Position numbers and translations under genes: made by a program
The notes under the pieces: generated by a model
Databases searched by the model: none
Seen by the model: only the letters and a program-made list of their open reading frames with translations
Told to the model about the DNA's origin: nothing
Shown here: positions 54,271 through 63,233 of the stretch, in pieces
Layout: each line of letters starts with the position of its first letter
Position numbering within the stretch: the stretch's first letter is position 1
Origin: Aquabacterium sp. OR-4
Lineage (GTDB): Bacteria; Pseudomonadota; Gammaproteobacteria; Burkholderiales; Burkholderiaceae_C
Direction: 5' to 3'
DNA length: 64,000 bases
NCBI RefSeq assembly: GCF_025290835.2
Contig: NZ_JAOCQD020000002.1
Location: forward strand, 434,001-498,000

Positions 54271-57102
54271 TCAGTGCGCCTGTTCCCAATTGGGTCCCAC
54301 GCCCACCTCGGCCAGCAGCGGCACGCTCAAGGACGCCACGCCGGCCATCAGCCGCGGCACCTCGCTGCGCGCCCAGTCGATCTCGGCCTCGGGCACCTCG
54401 AGCACCAGTTCGTCATGCACCTGCATCACCATCACCGAGCGCCGGCCCGGCTCATCCAGCGCGGCCTGCACGGCGATCATCGCCAGCTTGATCAGGTCGG
54501 CCGCCGTGCCCTGCATCGGGGCGTTGATGGCCTGGCGCTCGGCCCCGGCGCGGCGCGGGCCGTTGCCGCCACGGATGTCGGGCAGCGTGATGCGGCGGCC
54601 GAACAGGGTTTCGACATAGCCCTTGTCGGCCGCACTGGCGCGGATCTCGTCCATGTAGCGCTTGACGCCGGCAAAGCGCGCAAAGTAGCGGTCGATGTAG
54701 TCCTTGGCGGCCTTTTGCTCGATGCCCAGGCTTTGCGCCAGGCCGAAGGCACCCATGCCGTAGATCAGGCCGAAGTTGATGGTCTTGGCATAGCGCCGCT
54801 GCTCGCTGGTCACCGCCTCCAGTGCCGTGTTGAACACCTCGGCCGCGGTGGCCTTGTGCACGTCCAGGCCCTCGGCAAAGGCGCGCGTGAGGCCGGGGTC
54901 GCCGCTCATGTGGGCCATGATGCGCAGCTCGATCTGGCTGTAGTCGGCCGACACGATCACATGCCCCGGCGGCGCGATGAAGGCCTCGCGCACGCGCCGG
55001 CCCTCGGCGGTGCGGATCGGGATGTTCTGCAGGTTGGGGTCGTTGCTGGACAGGCGCCCGGTCACCGCCACCGCCTGCGCATAGTTGGTGTGCACGCGGC
55101 CGGTGGCCGGGTTCACCATCTGCGGCAGCTTGTCGGTGTAGGTGCCCTTGAGCTTGGCCAGGCTGCGGTGCTCGAGGATGCGCGCCGGCAGCGGGTAGTC
55201 GGCGGCCAGCTCCTGCAGCACCTCTTCGTCGGTGCTGGGCGCGCCGGTGGCGGTCTTCTTCTTCACCGGCAGGCCCAGCTTGACGAACAGGATCTCGCCG
55301 ATCTGCTTGGGGCTGCCCATGTTGAAGGGCTGTCCGGCGATCTCGTAGGCCTCGCGCTCCAGGTCCATCATGCGCTGGGCCAGCTGCTGGCTCTGGCGCG
55401 CCAACACGCCGGCATCCACCAGCACGCCATGGCGCTCGATGCGCGCCAGGATGGCCGACACCGGCATCTCGATGGTCTCGTACACATGCTTCAGGCCGGG
55501 CTCGGCAGCCAGCTGCGGGTAGAGCTGCTGGTGCACCTGCAGCGTCATCTCGCTGTCTTCGCCGCTGTAGGTGGTGGCGCGTGCCACGTCCACCTGGCTG
55601 AACGGGATCTGGTTGGCGCCCTTGCCGCACAGGTCTTCGTAGCTCAGGCCGCGGCGGCCCAGGTGGCGCTCGGCCAGCTTCTCGAGGCTGTGCGCCAGGT
55701 GGGCCTCGAACACATAGCTTTGCAGCAGCGTGTCGTGGCGCCAGCCGCGCACCGTGATGCCGTGGTTGGCCAGCACATGGGTGTCGTACTTGATGTTCTG
55801 GCCCACCTTGGCGGCGGCCGCGTCCTCCAGCCAGGGGCGCAGCGCGGCCAGCACCTCGTCGATCGGCAGCTGCTCGGGTGCATCGGGGCCGTCGTGGGCC
55901 AGCGGCACATAGGCCGCCTCGCCGGGCTGCACCGCGAACGAGATGCCGACGATGCGCGCGCGCATCGGGTCGAGCGAATCGGTCTCGGTGTCCAGCGCGC
56001 TCAGCTCGGCGGCGGCCAGGCGGGCGATCCAGGCGCCCAGCTGCTCGCGGCTGGTGATGGTGTCGTACTGGCGGGCCAGGCCGGCGTCGCCCGGCGGCGT
56101 GGGCCCGACCGCGCCGTTGCCACTGGTCGCGCCGGTCGCACCGGTCGCGCCGGCAGCGCCGGGGGCCGCTCCCGCGGCCTCGGCCGCCGGCTCGCTGCCG
56201 GGCACGCCCAGCTCGCCTTCCAGCTCGCGCCGCCACTGGCGAAAGCCGAAGCGCTGGAAAAAGCCCAGCAAGGCCGGCTGATCCACCGGCTTGAGGGCCA
56301 GCGCGTCCACCGCCGGCCAGCCGGGCACATGGTCGGCCAGGTCGCAATCGGTCACCACGGTGACCAGGCGCCGGCCCTGCGGCAGCCAGTCGAGCGCCTT
56401 GCGCAGGTTCTCGCCGGCCACGCCCTTGATGCCGCCGGCCGCGGCCATCACGCCATCCAGCGAGCCATGCTCGGCCAGCCACTTCACCGCCGTCTTGGGG
56501 CCGACCTTCTCGACGCCGGGCACGTTGTCCACCGTGTCGCCCACCAGGGTGAGGTAGTCGACGATGCGCTCGGGCGGCACGCCGAACTTGGCCGCCACGC
56601 CGGGCACATCGAGCGTCTCGTTGCTCATGGTGTTGATCAGCGTGACGCGCTCGTTGACCAGCTGCGCCAGGTCCTTGTCGCCGGTGGACACGATCACGCG
56701 GTGGCCGGCCGCCGCACCCACACGGGCCAGCGTGCCGATGGCGTCGTCGGCCTCGATGCCGGGCACCTCCAGCACCGGCCAGCCGAGCAGGCGCACCACC
56801 TCGTGGATGGGTGCGATCTGCGTGCGCAGGTCGTCGGGCATGGGCGCGCGCTGGGCCTTGTACTCGGGGTACCAGGCATCGCGGAAGGTCGGGCCCGAGG
56901 CATCGAACACGCAGGCCGCATGGCCGCCCGGGCCGGCGCCGATGACCTGCTCGCGCAGCCGCTTCATCATGGCGATGAAGCCGTGGATCGCGCCGGTGGG
57001 AAAACCGTCCGTGCCGCGCAGGTCGGGCATCGCGTGGTAGGCGCGGTAAAGGTAGCTGGAGCCGTCAACCAGCAGCAGGATGGGCAGGGCGGGGTCGGTC
57101 AT
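54271..57102 (-). CDS. polA: DNA polymerase I
   Basis: Repairs DNA and replaces RNA primers. The 943-residue protein has all three parts: a 5'-3' exonuclease (LLVDGSSYLYRAYHA at the start), a 3'-5' exonuclease with its acidic residues intact (ALDTETDSLDP, IKYDTHVL, YSGEDSEM), and the polymerase (SADYSQIELRIMAHMSGD, KTINFGLIYGMGAFGLAQ, MVMQVHDELVLEVPE). A Gly/Ala/Thr-rich linker after the exonuclease (around 56090-56200) is longer than usual and encoded by short repeats. I start at ATG 57102 (MTDPALPILLLVDGSS). Confidence 0.97.
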   Translation of the reverse strand: MTDPALPILLLVDGSSYLYRAYHAMPDLRGTDGFPTGAIHGFIAMMKRLREQVIGAGPGGHAACVFDASGPTFRDAWYPEYKAQRAPMPDDLRTQIAPIHEVVRLLGWPVLEVPGIEADDAIGTLARVGAAAGHRVIVSTGDKDLAQLVNERVTLINTMSNETLDVPGVAAKFGVPPERIVDYLTLVGDTVDNVPGVEKVGPKTAVKWLAEHGSLDGVMAAAGGIKGVAGENLRKALDWLPQGRRLVTVVTDCDLADHVPGWPAVDALALKPVDQPALLGFFQRFGFRQWRRELEGELGVPGSEPAAEAAGAAPGAAGATGATGATSGNGAVGPTPPGDAGLARQYDTITSREQLGAWIARLAAAELSALDTETDSLDPMRARIVGISFAVQPGEAAYVPLAHDGPDAPEQLPIDEVLAALRPWLEDAAAAKVGQNIKYDTHVLANHGITVRGWRHDTLLQSYVFEAHLAHSLEKLAERHLGRRGLSYEDLCGKGANQIPFSQVDVARATTYSGEDSEMTLQVHQQLYPQLAAEPGLKHVYETIEMPVSAILARIERHGVLVDAGVLARQSQQLAQRMMDLEREAYEIAGQPFNMGSPKQIGEILFVKLGLPVKKKTATGAPSTDEEVLQELAADYPLPARILEHRSLAKLKGTYTDKLPQMVNPATGRVHTNYAQAVAVTGRLSSNDPNLQNIPIRTAEGRRVREAFIAPPGHVIVSADYSQIELRIMAHMSGDPGLTRAFAEGLDVHKATAAEVFNTALEAVTSEQRRYAKTINFGLIYGMGAFGLAQSLGIEQKAAKDYIDRYFARFAGVKRYMDEIRASAADKGYVETLFGRRITLPDIRGGNGPRRAGAERQAINAPMQGTAADLIKLAMIAVQAALDEPGRRSVMVMQVHDELVLEVPEAEIDWARSEVPRLMAGVASLSVPLLAEVGVGPNWEQAH

Positions 57103-57167
57103 GACGCCATTGTGGCCGCGGCGCGCAAGGCGGCGCACGGCCGGCGGGCGCTTCGTAGAATCGGCGC

Positions 57168-57476
57168 ATGAACCTGATCCTGCTGCCGCGCACCCTGGCC
57201 CTGGCGCTGCCCGTGCTGGCGCTGGCCGGCTGTGCGGCCCTGCTGCCGGCCGCCACCGAGCCCAACACCGCCACCCGCATCTCGGAAGACGAGCATGTGC
57301 GCATCGCCGAGCAGCGCGTGCGCGGCCAGACCCAGCGCATCAGCGTGCAGCCCAAGGCCGCCGCCGGCGGCGCGTCGGCCCCGGCCTACGAGGTGCTGCC
57401 GGCCCCGGGCGGGCAAGACCCCTCGCAAAGCCGCGACTCGGCCGGCCGGCGGGTGTGGCCGGTGCTGAGTTTCTGA
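57168..57476 (+). CDS. Small lipoprotein
   Basis: A 102-residue protein with a lipoprotein signal: hydrophobic residues 8-20, then the lipobox LALAGC, lipidated at Cys22. The mature part contains ISEDEHVRIAEQRVRGQTQRISVQP and ends in RRVWPVLSF; the middle is Pro/Gly-rich. I do not know a function. It is divergent from polA and lies 14 bp before the homoserine kinase gene. Confidence 0.75.
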   Translation: MNLILLPRTLALALPVLALAGCAALLPAATEPNTATRISEDEHVRIAEQRVRGQTQRISVQPKAAAGGASAPAYEVLPAPGGQDPSQSRDSAGRRVWPVLSF

Positions 57477-57490
57477 CGGCGCGCGAGCGC

Positions 57491-58477
57491 ATGGCCGTCT
57501 TCACCGAGGTCTCGCCGGCCCAGGCCGGCGCGCTGGTTGGCGCCCTGGGTCTGGGCACGCTGGCGTCGCTGCAGGGCATTGGCGCCGGCATCGAGAACAC
57601 CAACTACTTCGTCGGCACGCGCGATGCGCAGGGCCACGAGCAGCAATGGGTGCTGACGCTGTTCGAGCGCCTGGGCGCCGAGCAGCTGCCCTTCTACCTG
57701 CAGCTGATGCAGCACCTGGCCCGGCGCGGCCTGCCGGTGCCCGAGCCGCGCGCCGATGGCACCGGCAACCTGGTGCACCAGGTGGCTGGCAAGCCGGCGG
57801 CGCTGGTCAACCGCCTGCCCGGCGTGCACCAGCTGGCGCCCGATCTGCACCACTGCGCCCAGCTGGGCGCCGTGCTGGCGCGCATGCACCTGGCGGTGGC
57901 CGACTTTGCGCCGCAGCAGCCCAACCTGCGTGGGCCGGCCTGGTGGCAGGCCACGGCGCCGCTGGTGCTGCCGCACCTGGATGCCGGGCGCCAGGCGCTG
58001 CTGCGCGATGAGCTGGCCTTTCAGCAGCGGCTGGCCGATTCGGCCGCGCTGGCCGCCCTGCCGCACGGCGCCGTGCATGCCGACCTGTTTCGCGACAACG
58101 TCATGTTCGACGGCCTGCCCGGCCACGAAAAGCTCACCGGCTGCATCGACTTCTACTTTGCCGGCACCGACAGCCTGGCCTACGACCTGGCGGTGTGCCT
58201 GAACGACTGGTGCCTGGGCGGCCGCGACGGCCTGCTCGACGAGGCCCGCGCCGAGGCCCTGGTGGCCGCCTACCAGCGTGTGCGCCCGCTGCAGCCGGCC
58301 GAGCTGCGCCTGCTGCCGGCGCTGCTGCGCGCCGCGGCGCTGCGTTTCTGGCTGTCGCGCCTGGCCGACTGGTACCTGCCGCGCCCGGCCTCGCTGCTGG
58401 CGCCCAAGGACCCGCAACATTTCGAGCATGTGCTGCGTGAGCGCATCGCTGCCCCCTGGCATCCAACGCGCGACTGA
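57491..58477 (+). CDS. thrB: Homoserine kinase (APH-fold ThrB)
   Basis: Phosphorylates homoserine in threonine synthesis. It is the aminoglycoside-phosphotransferase-fold type used by many betaproteobacteria and pseudomonads, not the GHMP type of E. coli. The 328-residue protein begins MAVFTEVSPAQAGAL. The catalytic loop is AVHADLFRDNVMFDG and the metal site CIDFYFAGTDSLAYDLAV. ATG 57491 follows the lipoprotein by 14 bp. The next gene starts 2 bp after its stop, so an operon is likely. Confidence 0.92.
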   Translation: MAVFTEVSPAQAGALVGALGLGTLASLQGIGAGIENTNYFVGTRDAQGHEQQWVLTLFERLGAEQLPFYLQLMQHLARRGLPVPEPRADGTGNLVHQVAGKPAALVNRLPGVHQLAPDLHHCAQLGAVLARMHLAVADFAPQQPNLRGPAWWQATAPLVLPHLDAGRQALLRDELAFQQRLADSAALAALPHGAVHADLFRDNVMFDGLPGHEKLTGCIDFYFAGTDSLAYDLAVCLNDWCLGGRDGLLDEARAEALVAAYQRVRPLQPAELRLLPALLRAAALRFWLSRLADWYLPRPASLLAPKDPQHFEHVLRERIAAPWHPTRD

Positions 58478-58479
58478 GC

Positions 58480-59310
58480 ATGGGACTTCGACTTCAAGCG
58501 GTGCCCCCGCGTCAGGGCTGGCAGTGGATCGTGCAGGGCTTTGCCCTGTGGCGGCAGCGGCCACTGGCCTTCATGGGCCTGTTCGTGATCTTCCTGGTCG
58601 GCCTGCTGCTGCTGGCGCTGGTGGTGCCGGTGGTGGGCGGCGCAGTCGGCCTGGGCCTGCTGCCGCTGCTGACCCTGGGCTTCATGATCGCCAGCCGCAG
58701 CGTGCTCGACGGTGGCCCGGTGCATGCGCTGCAGATGATCGAGGGGCTGCGCGTGGGCCCGCCGGCCCAGCGGCGCGCGCAGTGGCTGCTGTGTGCCGGC
58801 TACATGGCCGGCGCCATGCTGGTGATCACGCTGTCGGACTGGGCCGACGACGGCCTGTTCGTGGCCCTGCAGCGCGCGCTGGCCGAGGGCCAGCCGGGCA
58901 AGCCGTCGACCGAGATCGACGCCATCCTGGCCAACCCGCAGCTGCTGTGGGGCATGCTGGTGCGCCTGGGCCTCACCGCGCTGCTGTCGGTGCCCTACTG
59001 GCATGCGCCGGCGCTGGTGCACTGGGGCGGCCAGGGTGCACTGCAGGCCCTGTTCTCCAGCACCCTGGCGGTGTGGCAGGCGCGCGCCGCGTTCCTGGTG
59101 TACGCACTGGCCTGGCTGGCCCTGCTGCTGGCGGTGGCGGTGGTGGCCATGCTGGCCACCGCGGCGCTGGGCTCGGCGCAGTGGCTGAGCGTGTTGGCCA
59201 TGCCGCTGGGCCTGTCGTTCACGGCGGTGTTCTACGTCTCGCTGTGGTTCGCTTTTGCCGACAGTTTCGACGCTCAGCGCGCGCCGGATGGGCCGACAAT
59301 CGGCGCATGA
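58480..59310 (+). CDS. BPSS1780-family membrane protein
   Basis: A 276-residue inner-membrane protein with about six hydrophobic segments. The start (RLQAVPPRQGWQWIVQGFALWRQRPLAFMGLF) is characteristic of the BPSS1780 family, whose function is unknown. It follows the homoserine kinase directly (2-bp gap) and overlaps the next lipoprotein gene by 4 bp, so the three are translated from one mRNA. Confidence 0.85.
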   Translation: MGLRLQAVPPRQGWQWIVQGFALWRQRPLAFMGLFVIFLVGLLLLALVVPVVGGAVGLGLLPLLTLGFMIASRSVLDGGPVHALQMIEGLRVGPPAQRRAQWLLCAGYMAGAMLVITLSDWADDGLFVALQRALAEGQPGKPSTEIDAILANPQLLWGMLVRLGLTALLSVPYWHAPALVHWGGQGALQALFSSTLAVWQARAAFLVYALAWLALLLAVAVVAMLATAALGSAQWLSVLAMPLGLSFTAVFYVSLWFAFADSFDAQRAPDGPTIGA

Positions 59311-59537
59311 ACCGCCGCACCGCCCCCCACGCCCGCCCGTCCCTGGCCACCACGCGCCGGCTGCTGGCCGCCACCCTGGTGGCGCTGCTGCTGCCCGGTT
59401 GCGCCGTGGTGACCGTGGCCGGCGCCGCAGCCGGTGCGGCCATCAGCGTCACCGGCGCGGTGGTGTCCACCGGCGTCAAGGTGACCGGCAAGGTGGTCGA
59501 GAAGACCATCGACGCGGTCACGCCCGGCAGCGACTGA
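59307..59537 (+). CDS. Very small lipoprotein
   Basis: A 76-residue protein with a lipobox (LLLPGC; Cys near residue 32) after a hydrophobic helix. The mature part is a Gly/Ala/Val-rich helix-like stretch (VVTVAGAAAGAAISVTGAVVSTGVKVTGKVVEKTID), a pattern of small envelope lipoproteins. The ATGA overlap with the previous gene fixes the start. Function is unknown. Confidence 0.75.
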   Translation: MNRRTAPHARPSLATTRRLLAATLVALLLPGCAVVTVAGAAAGAAISVTGAVVSTGVKVTGKVVEKTIDAVTPGSD

Positions 59538-59684
59538 ACCTCCGGCCCCGCGCGGCCGCCAGCGCCGCGCGGCCACCCGCAGCGACCACCCGCAGCGCCC
59601 GCCTTCGCGCCGCCCGGCGGCCATGCCTGCCGCCCGCACGCGGCGTTTGATCGGCGCAACAGGCCCGGCCCCATGTCGGGCCGG

Positions 59685-59710
59685 TGTCACTGCTTTTCAG
59701 CAGGGTGACA
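59685..59710. promoter_or_regulatory. Palindrome upstream of the TonB-dependent receptor gene
   Basis: tgtcactgct and agca-gg-gtgaca form inverted arms around tttc, about 80 bases before the receptor start. It could be a repressor site or mRNA leader hairpin. The rest of 59538-59792 shows no gene; another hairpin (ggcccg / cgggcc near 59662-59682) may end the upstream operon. Confidence 0.45.
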
Positions 59711-59792
59711 TGCACAATCGTTTGGCCTTTCCCAGCCCGGCACGCTGCTTGCGTGCCTCGGCCCATCCGACTACGCCATGGAGGCTCCTGAC

Positions 59793-62060
59793 GTGCCCAA
59801 TGCTGCCCTGACCCGACTCCCCCGCCACACCCCGCTGGCCGCTGCGCTGGCGCTGGCCTTTGCCGTCCCGGCCTTTGCGCAAAGCGGCGGCCAGCTGCAG
59901 ACCGTGACCGTGACCGCCGAGCGCCGCGCCGAGAACGCGCAGACCGTGCCCAGCTCGATCAGCGTGGTCGGTGGCGATCTGCTGGAGTCGCTGAACACCA
60001 GCGGTCAGGATCTGCGCATGCTGGCCGGCCGCGTGCCCAGCCTGAACATCGAGTCGTCGTTCGGCCGCGCGTTCCCGCGCTTCTACCTGCGCGGCTACGG
60101 CAACACCGACTTCCGCCTCAACGCCTCGCAGCCGGTCTCGCTGGTCTATGACGACGTGGTGCAGGAGAACCCGATCCTGAAGGGCTTCCCGGCCTTCGAC
60201 CTCGACCGCATCGAGGTGCTGCGCGGCCCGCAGGGCTCGCTGTTCGGCCGCAACACGCCGGCCGGCGTGGTGAAGTTCGAATCGGCGCGCCCGTCGGCCA
60301 AGAAGTTCGAGGGCTATGGCAGCCTGAGCTACGGCAGCTACCAGACCATCAATGCCGAAGGCATGGTCAACGTGCCCACCTCGGCCAGCTCGGCGCTGCG
60401 CGTGTCGGTGCTCAACCAGACCCGCAACGACTGGGTCAAGAACACCGTCAGCAACCCGCAGACCGCCGAGATGGAAGGCTACCGCGACAGCGCGCTGCGC
60501 GTGCAGTACCTGTTCGAGGCCGGCAAGGACTTCTCGGCGCTGGCCAATGTGCATGCGCGCGACTACACGGGCTCGGCCCGGCTGTTCCGCGCCAACATCA
60601 TCAAGAAGGGCACCAACGATCTGGTCGATGGCTTCGACAAGACCAAGGTCGCCTTCGACGGCAAGAACGAATCGGAAGTGCAGAACATCGGCGCCAACCT
60701 GCGCCTGAAGTGGGCGCTGGGCGGTGGCCTGTCGCTGAACTCGATCACCGGCTACGAGTCGGTCGAGACCCTCAGTCGTGGCGACATCGATGGCAGCGCC
60801 GGCCCGTACTTCACGGCCGCCCTGCCCTTTGCCTCGGAAACCGCCGACGGCATGCCCAAGCATCGCCAGTTCACGCAAGAGCTGCGACTGGAGTCGAACA
60901 CCGGTGGCCCGCTGAACTGGCAGGGCGGCGTCTTCTACTTCAATGAAGACTACAAGATCGAGAGCTTCAGCTACGACTCCACCAGCACCACCAGCGTGAG
61001 CCCGCAAGACGGCTATCAGCGGGTGCGCCAGAAGAACGACGCCGTGGCCCTGTTTGGTGCGGCCACCTACCAGCTGAGCCCGGCACTGACCCTGCGCGGC
61101 GGCCTGCGCTACACCCAGGACAAGAAGACCCTCAGCGTCGAGGACTACTGGAACAACGGCTTCGCGCCCTGTGTGCTGTCGGCCAAGTGCACCCTGGCGC
61201 AGCTGGCCGGCCAGGGCCCGATCACGGCCTCGCCCAAGGACAACAAGTTCAACTGGGACCTGAGCGCCACCTACGCGCTCGACAAGGACACCAACCTGTA
61301 CGCCCGCGCGGCCACCGGCTTCCGCGGCTCCAGCGTGCAGGGCGCCAGCGCGTTCAATGGCCAGTCGGTTGCCAAGCCCGAGGACAACACCTCGGTCGAG
61401 GCCGGCATCAAGGCCGACCTGTTCGGCAAGCGCGCGCGCATCAACTTCGGCGTCTTCCACTACGAGGTCAAGGATCTGCAGCTCACGGCCGTGGGTGGCT
61501 CGAACAACGCCAACATCCTGGTCAACGCCAAGAAGGCCGCCGGCCAGGGCTTCGAACTGGATGCGCAGGCCTTCATCAGCGACCAGCTGCTGGCCTCGAT
61601 CGGCATCGGCTACAACGACACCAAGATCAAGGACCAGGATCTGGCCGTGGCGGTGTGCGCGGCCTGCACGGTGACCGACCCCACCAAGCTGATCGGCACC
61701 ACCACCTACGCCCTGATCAACGGCAACCCCCTGCCCCAGGCGCCCAAGACCACGCTGAACTTCTCGCTGAAGTACACCCAGCCGCTGGCCGGTGGCGACC
61801 TGTACGTCTACACCGACTGGGTGCACCGCAGCAAGATCAACTTCTTCCTGTACGAGAGCACCGAGTTCACCGGCAAGGCGCTCACCGAAGGCGGCGTGCG
61901 CGTGGGCTACACCTGGGCCAACGGCATGTACGACGCGGCGGTGTTCGGTCGCAACATCACCAACCAGACCCGCATCGTGGGCGGCATCGACTTCAACAAC
62001 CTCACCGGCTTCATCAACGAGCCGCGCACCTGGGGCGTGCAGTTCAAGGCGATGTTCTGA
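59793..62060 (+). CDS. TonB-dependent receptor
   Basis: Outer-membrane 22-strand barrel importing a large or scarce substrate with energy from TonB. I start at GTG 59793 because ATGGAGG lies 8 bases upstream as a ribosome-binding site; ATG 59778 is part of that site. The signal peptide ends at PAFA/QSGG. The early segment LQTVTVTAERR is the TonB-box region, and a plug domain follows (SSISVVGGDLLES, RIEVLRGPQGSLFGRNTPAG). The barrel ends in aromatic WGVQFKAMF. The next gene overlaps (TGATG), so the pair probably handles one substrate, perhaps a nucleoside. Confidence 0.9.
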   Translation: MPNAALTRLPRHTPLAAALALAFAVPAFAQSGGQLQTVTVTAERRAENAQTVPSSISVVGGDLLESLNTSGQDLRMLAGRVPSLNIESSFGRAFPRFYLRGYGNTDFRLNASQPVSLVYDDVVQENPILKGFPAFDLDRIEVLRGPQGSLFGRNTPAGVVKFESARPSAKKFEGYGSLSYGSYQTINAEGMVNVPTSASSALRVSVLNQTRNDWVKNTVSNPQTAEMEGYRDSALRVQYLFEAGKDFSALANVHARDYTGSARLFRANIIKKGTNDLVDGFDKTKVAFDGKNESEVQNIGANLRLKWALGGGLSLNSITGYESVETLSRGDIDGSAGPYFTAALPFASETADGMPKHRQFTQELRLESNTGGPLNWQGGVFYFNEDYKIESFSYDSTSTTSVSPQDGYQRVRQKNDAVALFGAATYQLSPALTLRGGLRYTQDKKTLSVEDYWNNGFAPCVLSAKCTLAQLAGQGPITASPKDNKFNWDLSATYALDKDTNLYARAATGFRGSSVQGASAFNGQSVAKPEDNTSVEAGIKADLFGKRARINFGVFHYEVKDLQLTAVGGSNNANILVNAKKAAGQGFELDAQAFISDQLLASIGIGYNDTKIKDQDLAVAVCAACTVTDPTKLIGTTTYALINGNPLPQAPKTTLNFSLKYTQPLAGGDLYVYTDWVHRSKINFFLYESTEFTGKALTEGGVRVGYTWANGMYDAAVFGRNITNQTRIVGGIDFNNLTGFINEPRTWGVQFKAMF

Positions 62061-63112
62061 TGGGGCTTGCCGCCCCTCGTGCGCCGGGTACGGCGCACGG
62101 CCCCCCAAGGGGACGGCGGGCCGGCTTGGGGCGGCCCGGCGCTCGGCCCGCTGCCGCGTGGGTCGTGTTGCTGGCCATGGCGCAAGCGACCACCGTTGCG
62201 CGCGCCGAGCCGGCCGTGATCTACGAGATCGGCGGCAAGCACGACCGGTCGTTCAACCAGGCCGCGTCTGATGGCGCCGAGCGCTGGAAGAAACAGACCG
62301 GCAAGCCCTTTGCCGAGTTCGAGGTCGCCGCGCATGCCCAGCGCGAGCAGGTGGCGCGGCGCTTTGCCGAGCGCGGCGCCAACCCGGTGGTGGCCATCGG
62401 CTTTCCGCATGCCGAAGCCATTGGCAAGGTGGCGCGCGACTTCCCGAAGACGCAATTCGCGATCATCGACGCGGTGGTCGACGCGCCCAATGTGCAGAGC
62501 TTCGTCTACCGCGAGCACGAGGGCTCGTTCCTGGTGGGCATGCTGGCCGCGCTGGCCAGCAAGAGCGGCAAGGTGGGCTTTGTCGGCGGCATGGACATTC
62601 CGCTGGTGCGCAAGTTCCTGTGCGGCTACGAGCAGGGCGCGCGCCACGCCAACCCCAAGGCGCAGGTGCTCACCAGCATGACCGGTGCCACGCCGGCCGC
62701 CTGGACCGACCCGGTGCGCGGCGCTGAACTCACCCGCGGCCAGATCGCGCAAGGTGTGGATGTGGTGTTCGCCGCGGCCGGCACCACCGGCCTGGGCATC
62801 ATGCAGGCGGCCAAGGACGGCGGCATCCTGGCCATCGGGGTCGACAGCAACCAGAACCACCTGCACCCCGGCACCATGCTCACCAGCATGGTCAAGCGCG
62901 TGGATCTGGCGGTCTACCAGGCCTTCCAGGGTGTGAAGCCCGGCATCACCGCGCTGGGGCTCAAGGAAGGCGGGCTCGACTACGCGCTCGACCAGCACAA
63001 CGACCGGCTGGTCACGCCCGCCATGCGCCAGAAGGTGGACGCCGCCAAGGCGGCCATCATCGCCGGCCAGCTGAAGGTGATCGACTACACGGTGGCCAAC
63101 CGCTGCCAGTGA
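62060..63112 (+). CDS. BMP-family substrate-binding protein
   Basis: A periplasmic binding protein of the BMP/Med/PnrA family, usually specific for purine nucleosides. Family blocks are clear: [80 protein letters not shown] and AIGVDSNQN. The coupled ATG 62060 gives an odd ~30-residue Pro/Gly/Arg-rich leader before the hydrophobic signal ([18 protein letters not shown]). This leader is encoded by GC-rich inverted-repeat DNA of intergenic type. A shorter start is possible. No ABC permease or ATPase gene follows. Confidence 0.82.
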   Translation: MGLAAPRAPGTAHGPPRGRRAGLGRPGARPAAAWVVLLAMAQATTVARAEPAVIYEIGGKHDRSFNQAASDGAERWKKQTGKPFAEFEVAAHAQREQVARRFAERGANPVVAIGFPHAEAIGKVARDFPKTQFAIIDAVVDAPNVQSFVYREHEGSFLVGMLAALASKSGKVGFVGGMDIPLVRKFLCGYEQGARHANPKAQVLTSMTGATPAAWTDPVRGAELTRGQIAQGVDVVFAAAGTTGLGIMQAAKDGGILAIGVDSNQNHLHPGTMLTSMVKRVDLAVYQAFQGVKPGITALGLKEGGLDYALDQHNDRLVTPAMRQKVDAAKAAIIAGQLKVIDYTVANRCQ

Positions 63113-63233
63113 GCCGGGCGCCGGCCACGCGCGCCGGCCGCACAGGGGGCGCCTCCTACAATCGGCCATCCCCTTCCCTTCCAGTGCAGCGGGTGCGGCC
63201 CGTTCGGCCCGCCTGCTTTCGCCTGCCGCTGCC

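Noticed and set aside
54244..57171. Very long open frame antisense to polA
   Set aside because: The opposite strand encodes a complete, well-conserved DNA polymerase I; the antisense translation is His/Ala/Gly/Arg-rich with no recognisable domain. Such shadows are expected at this GC content.
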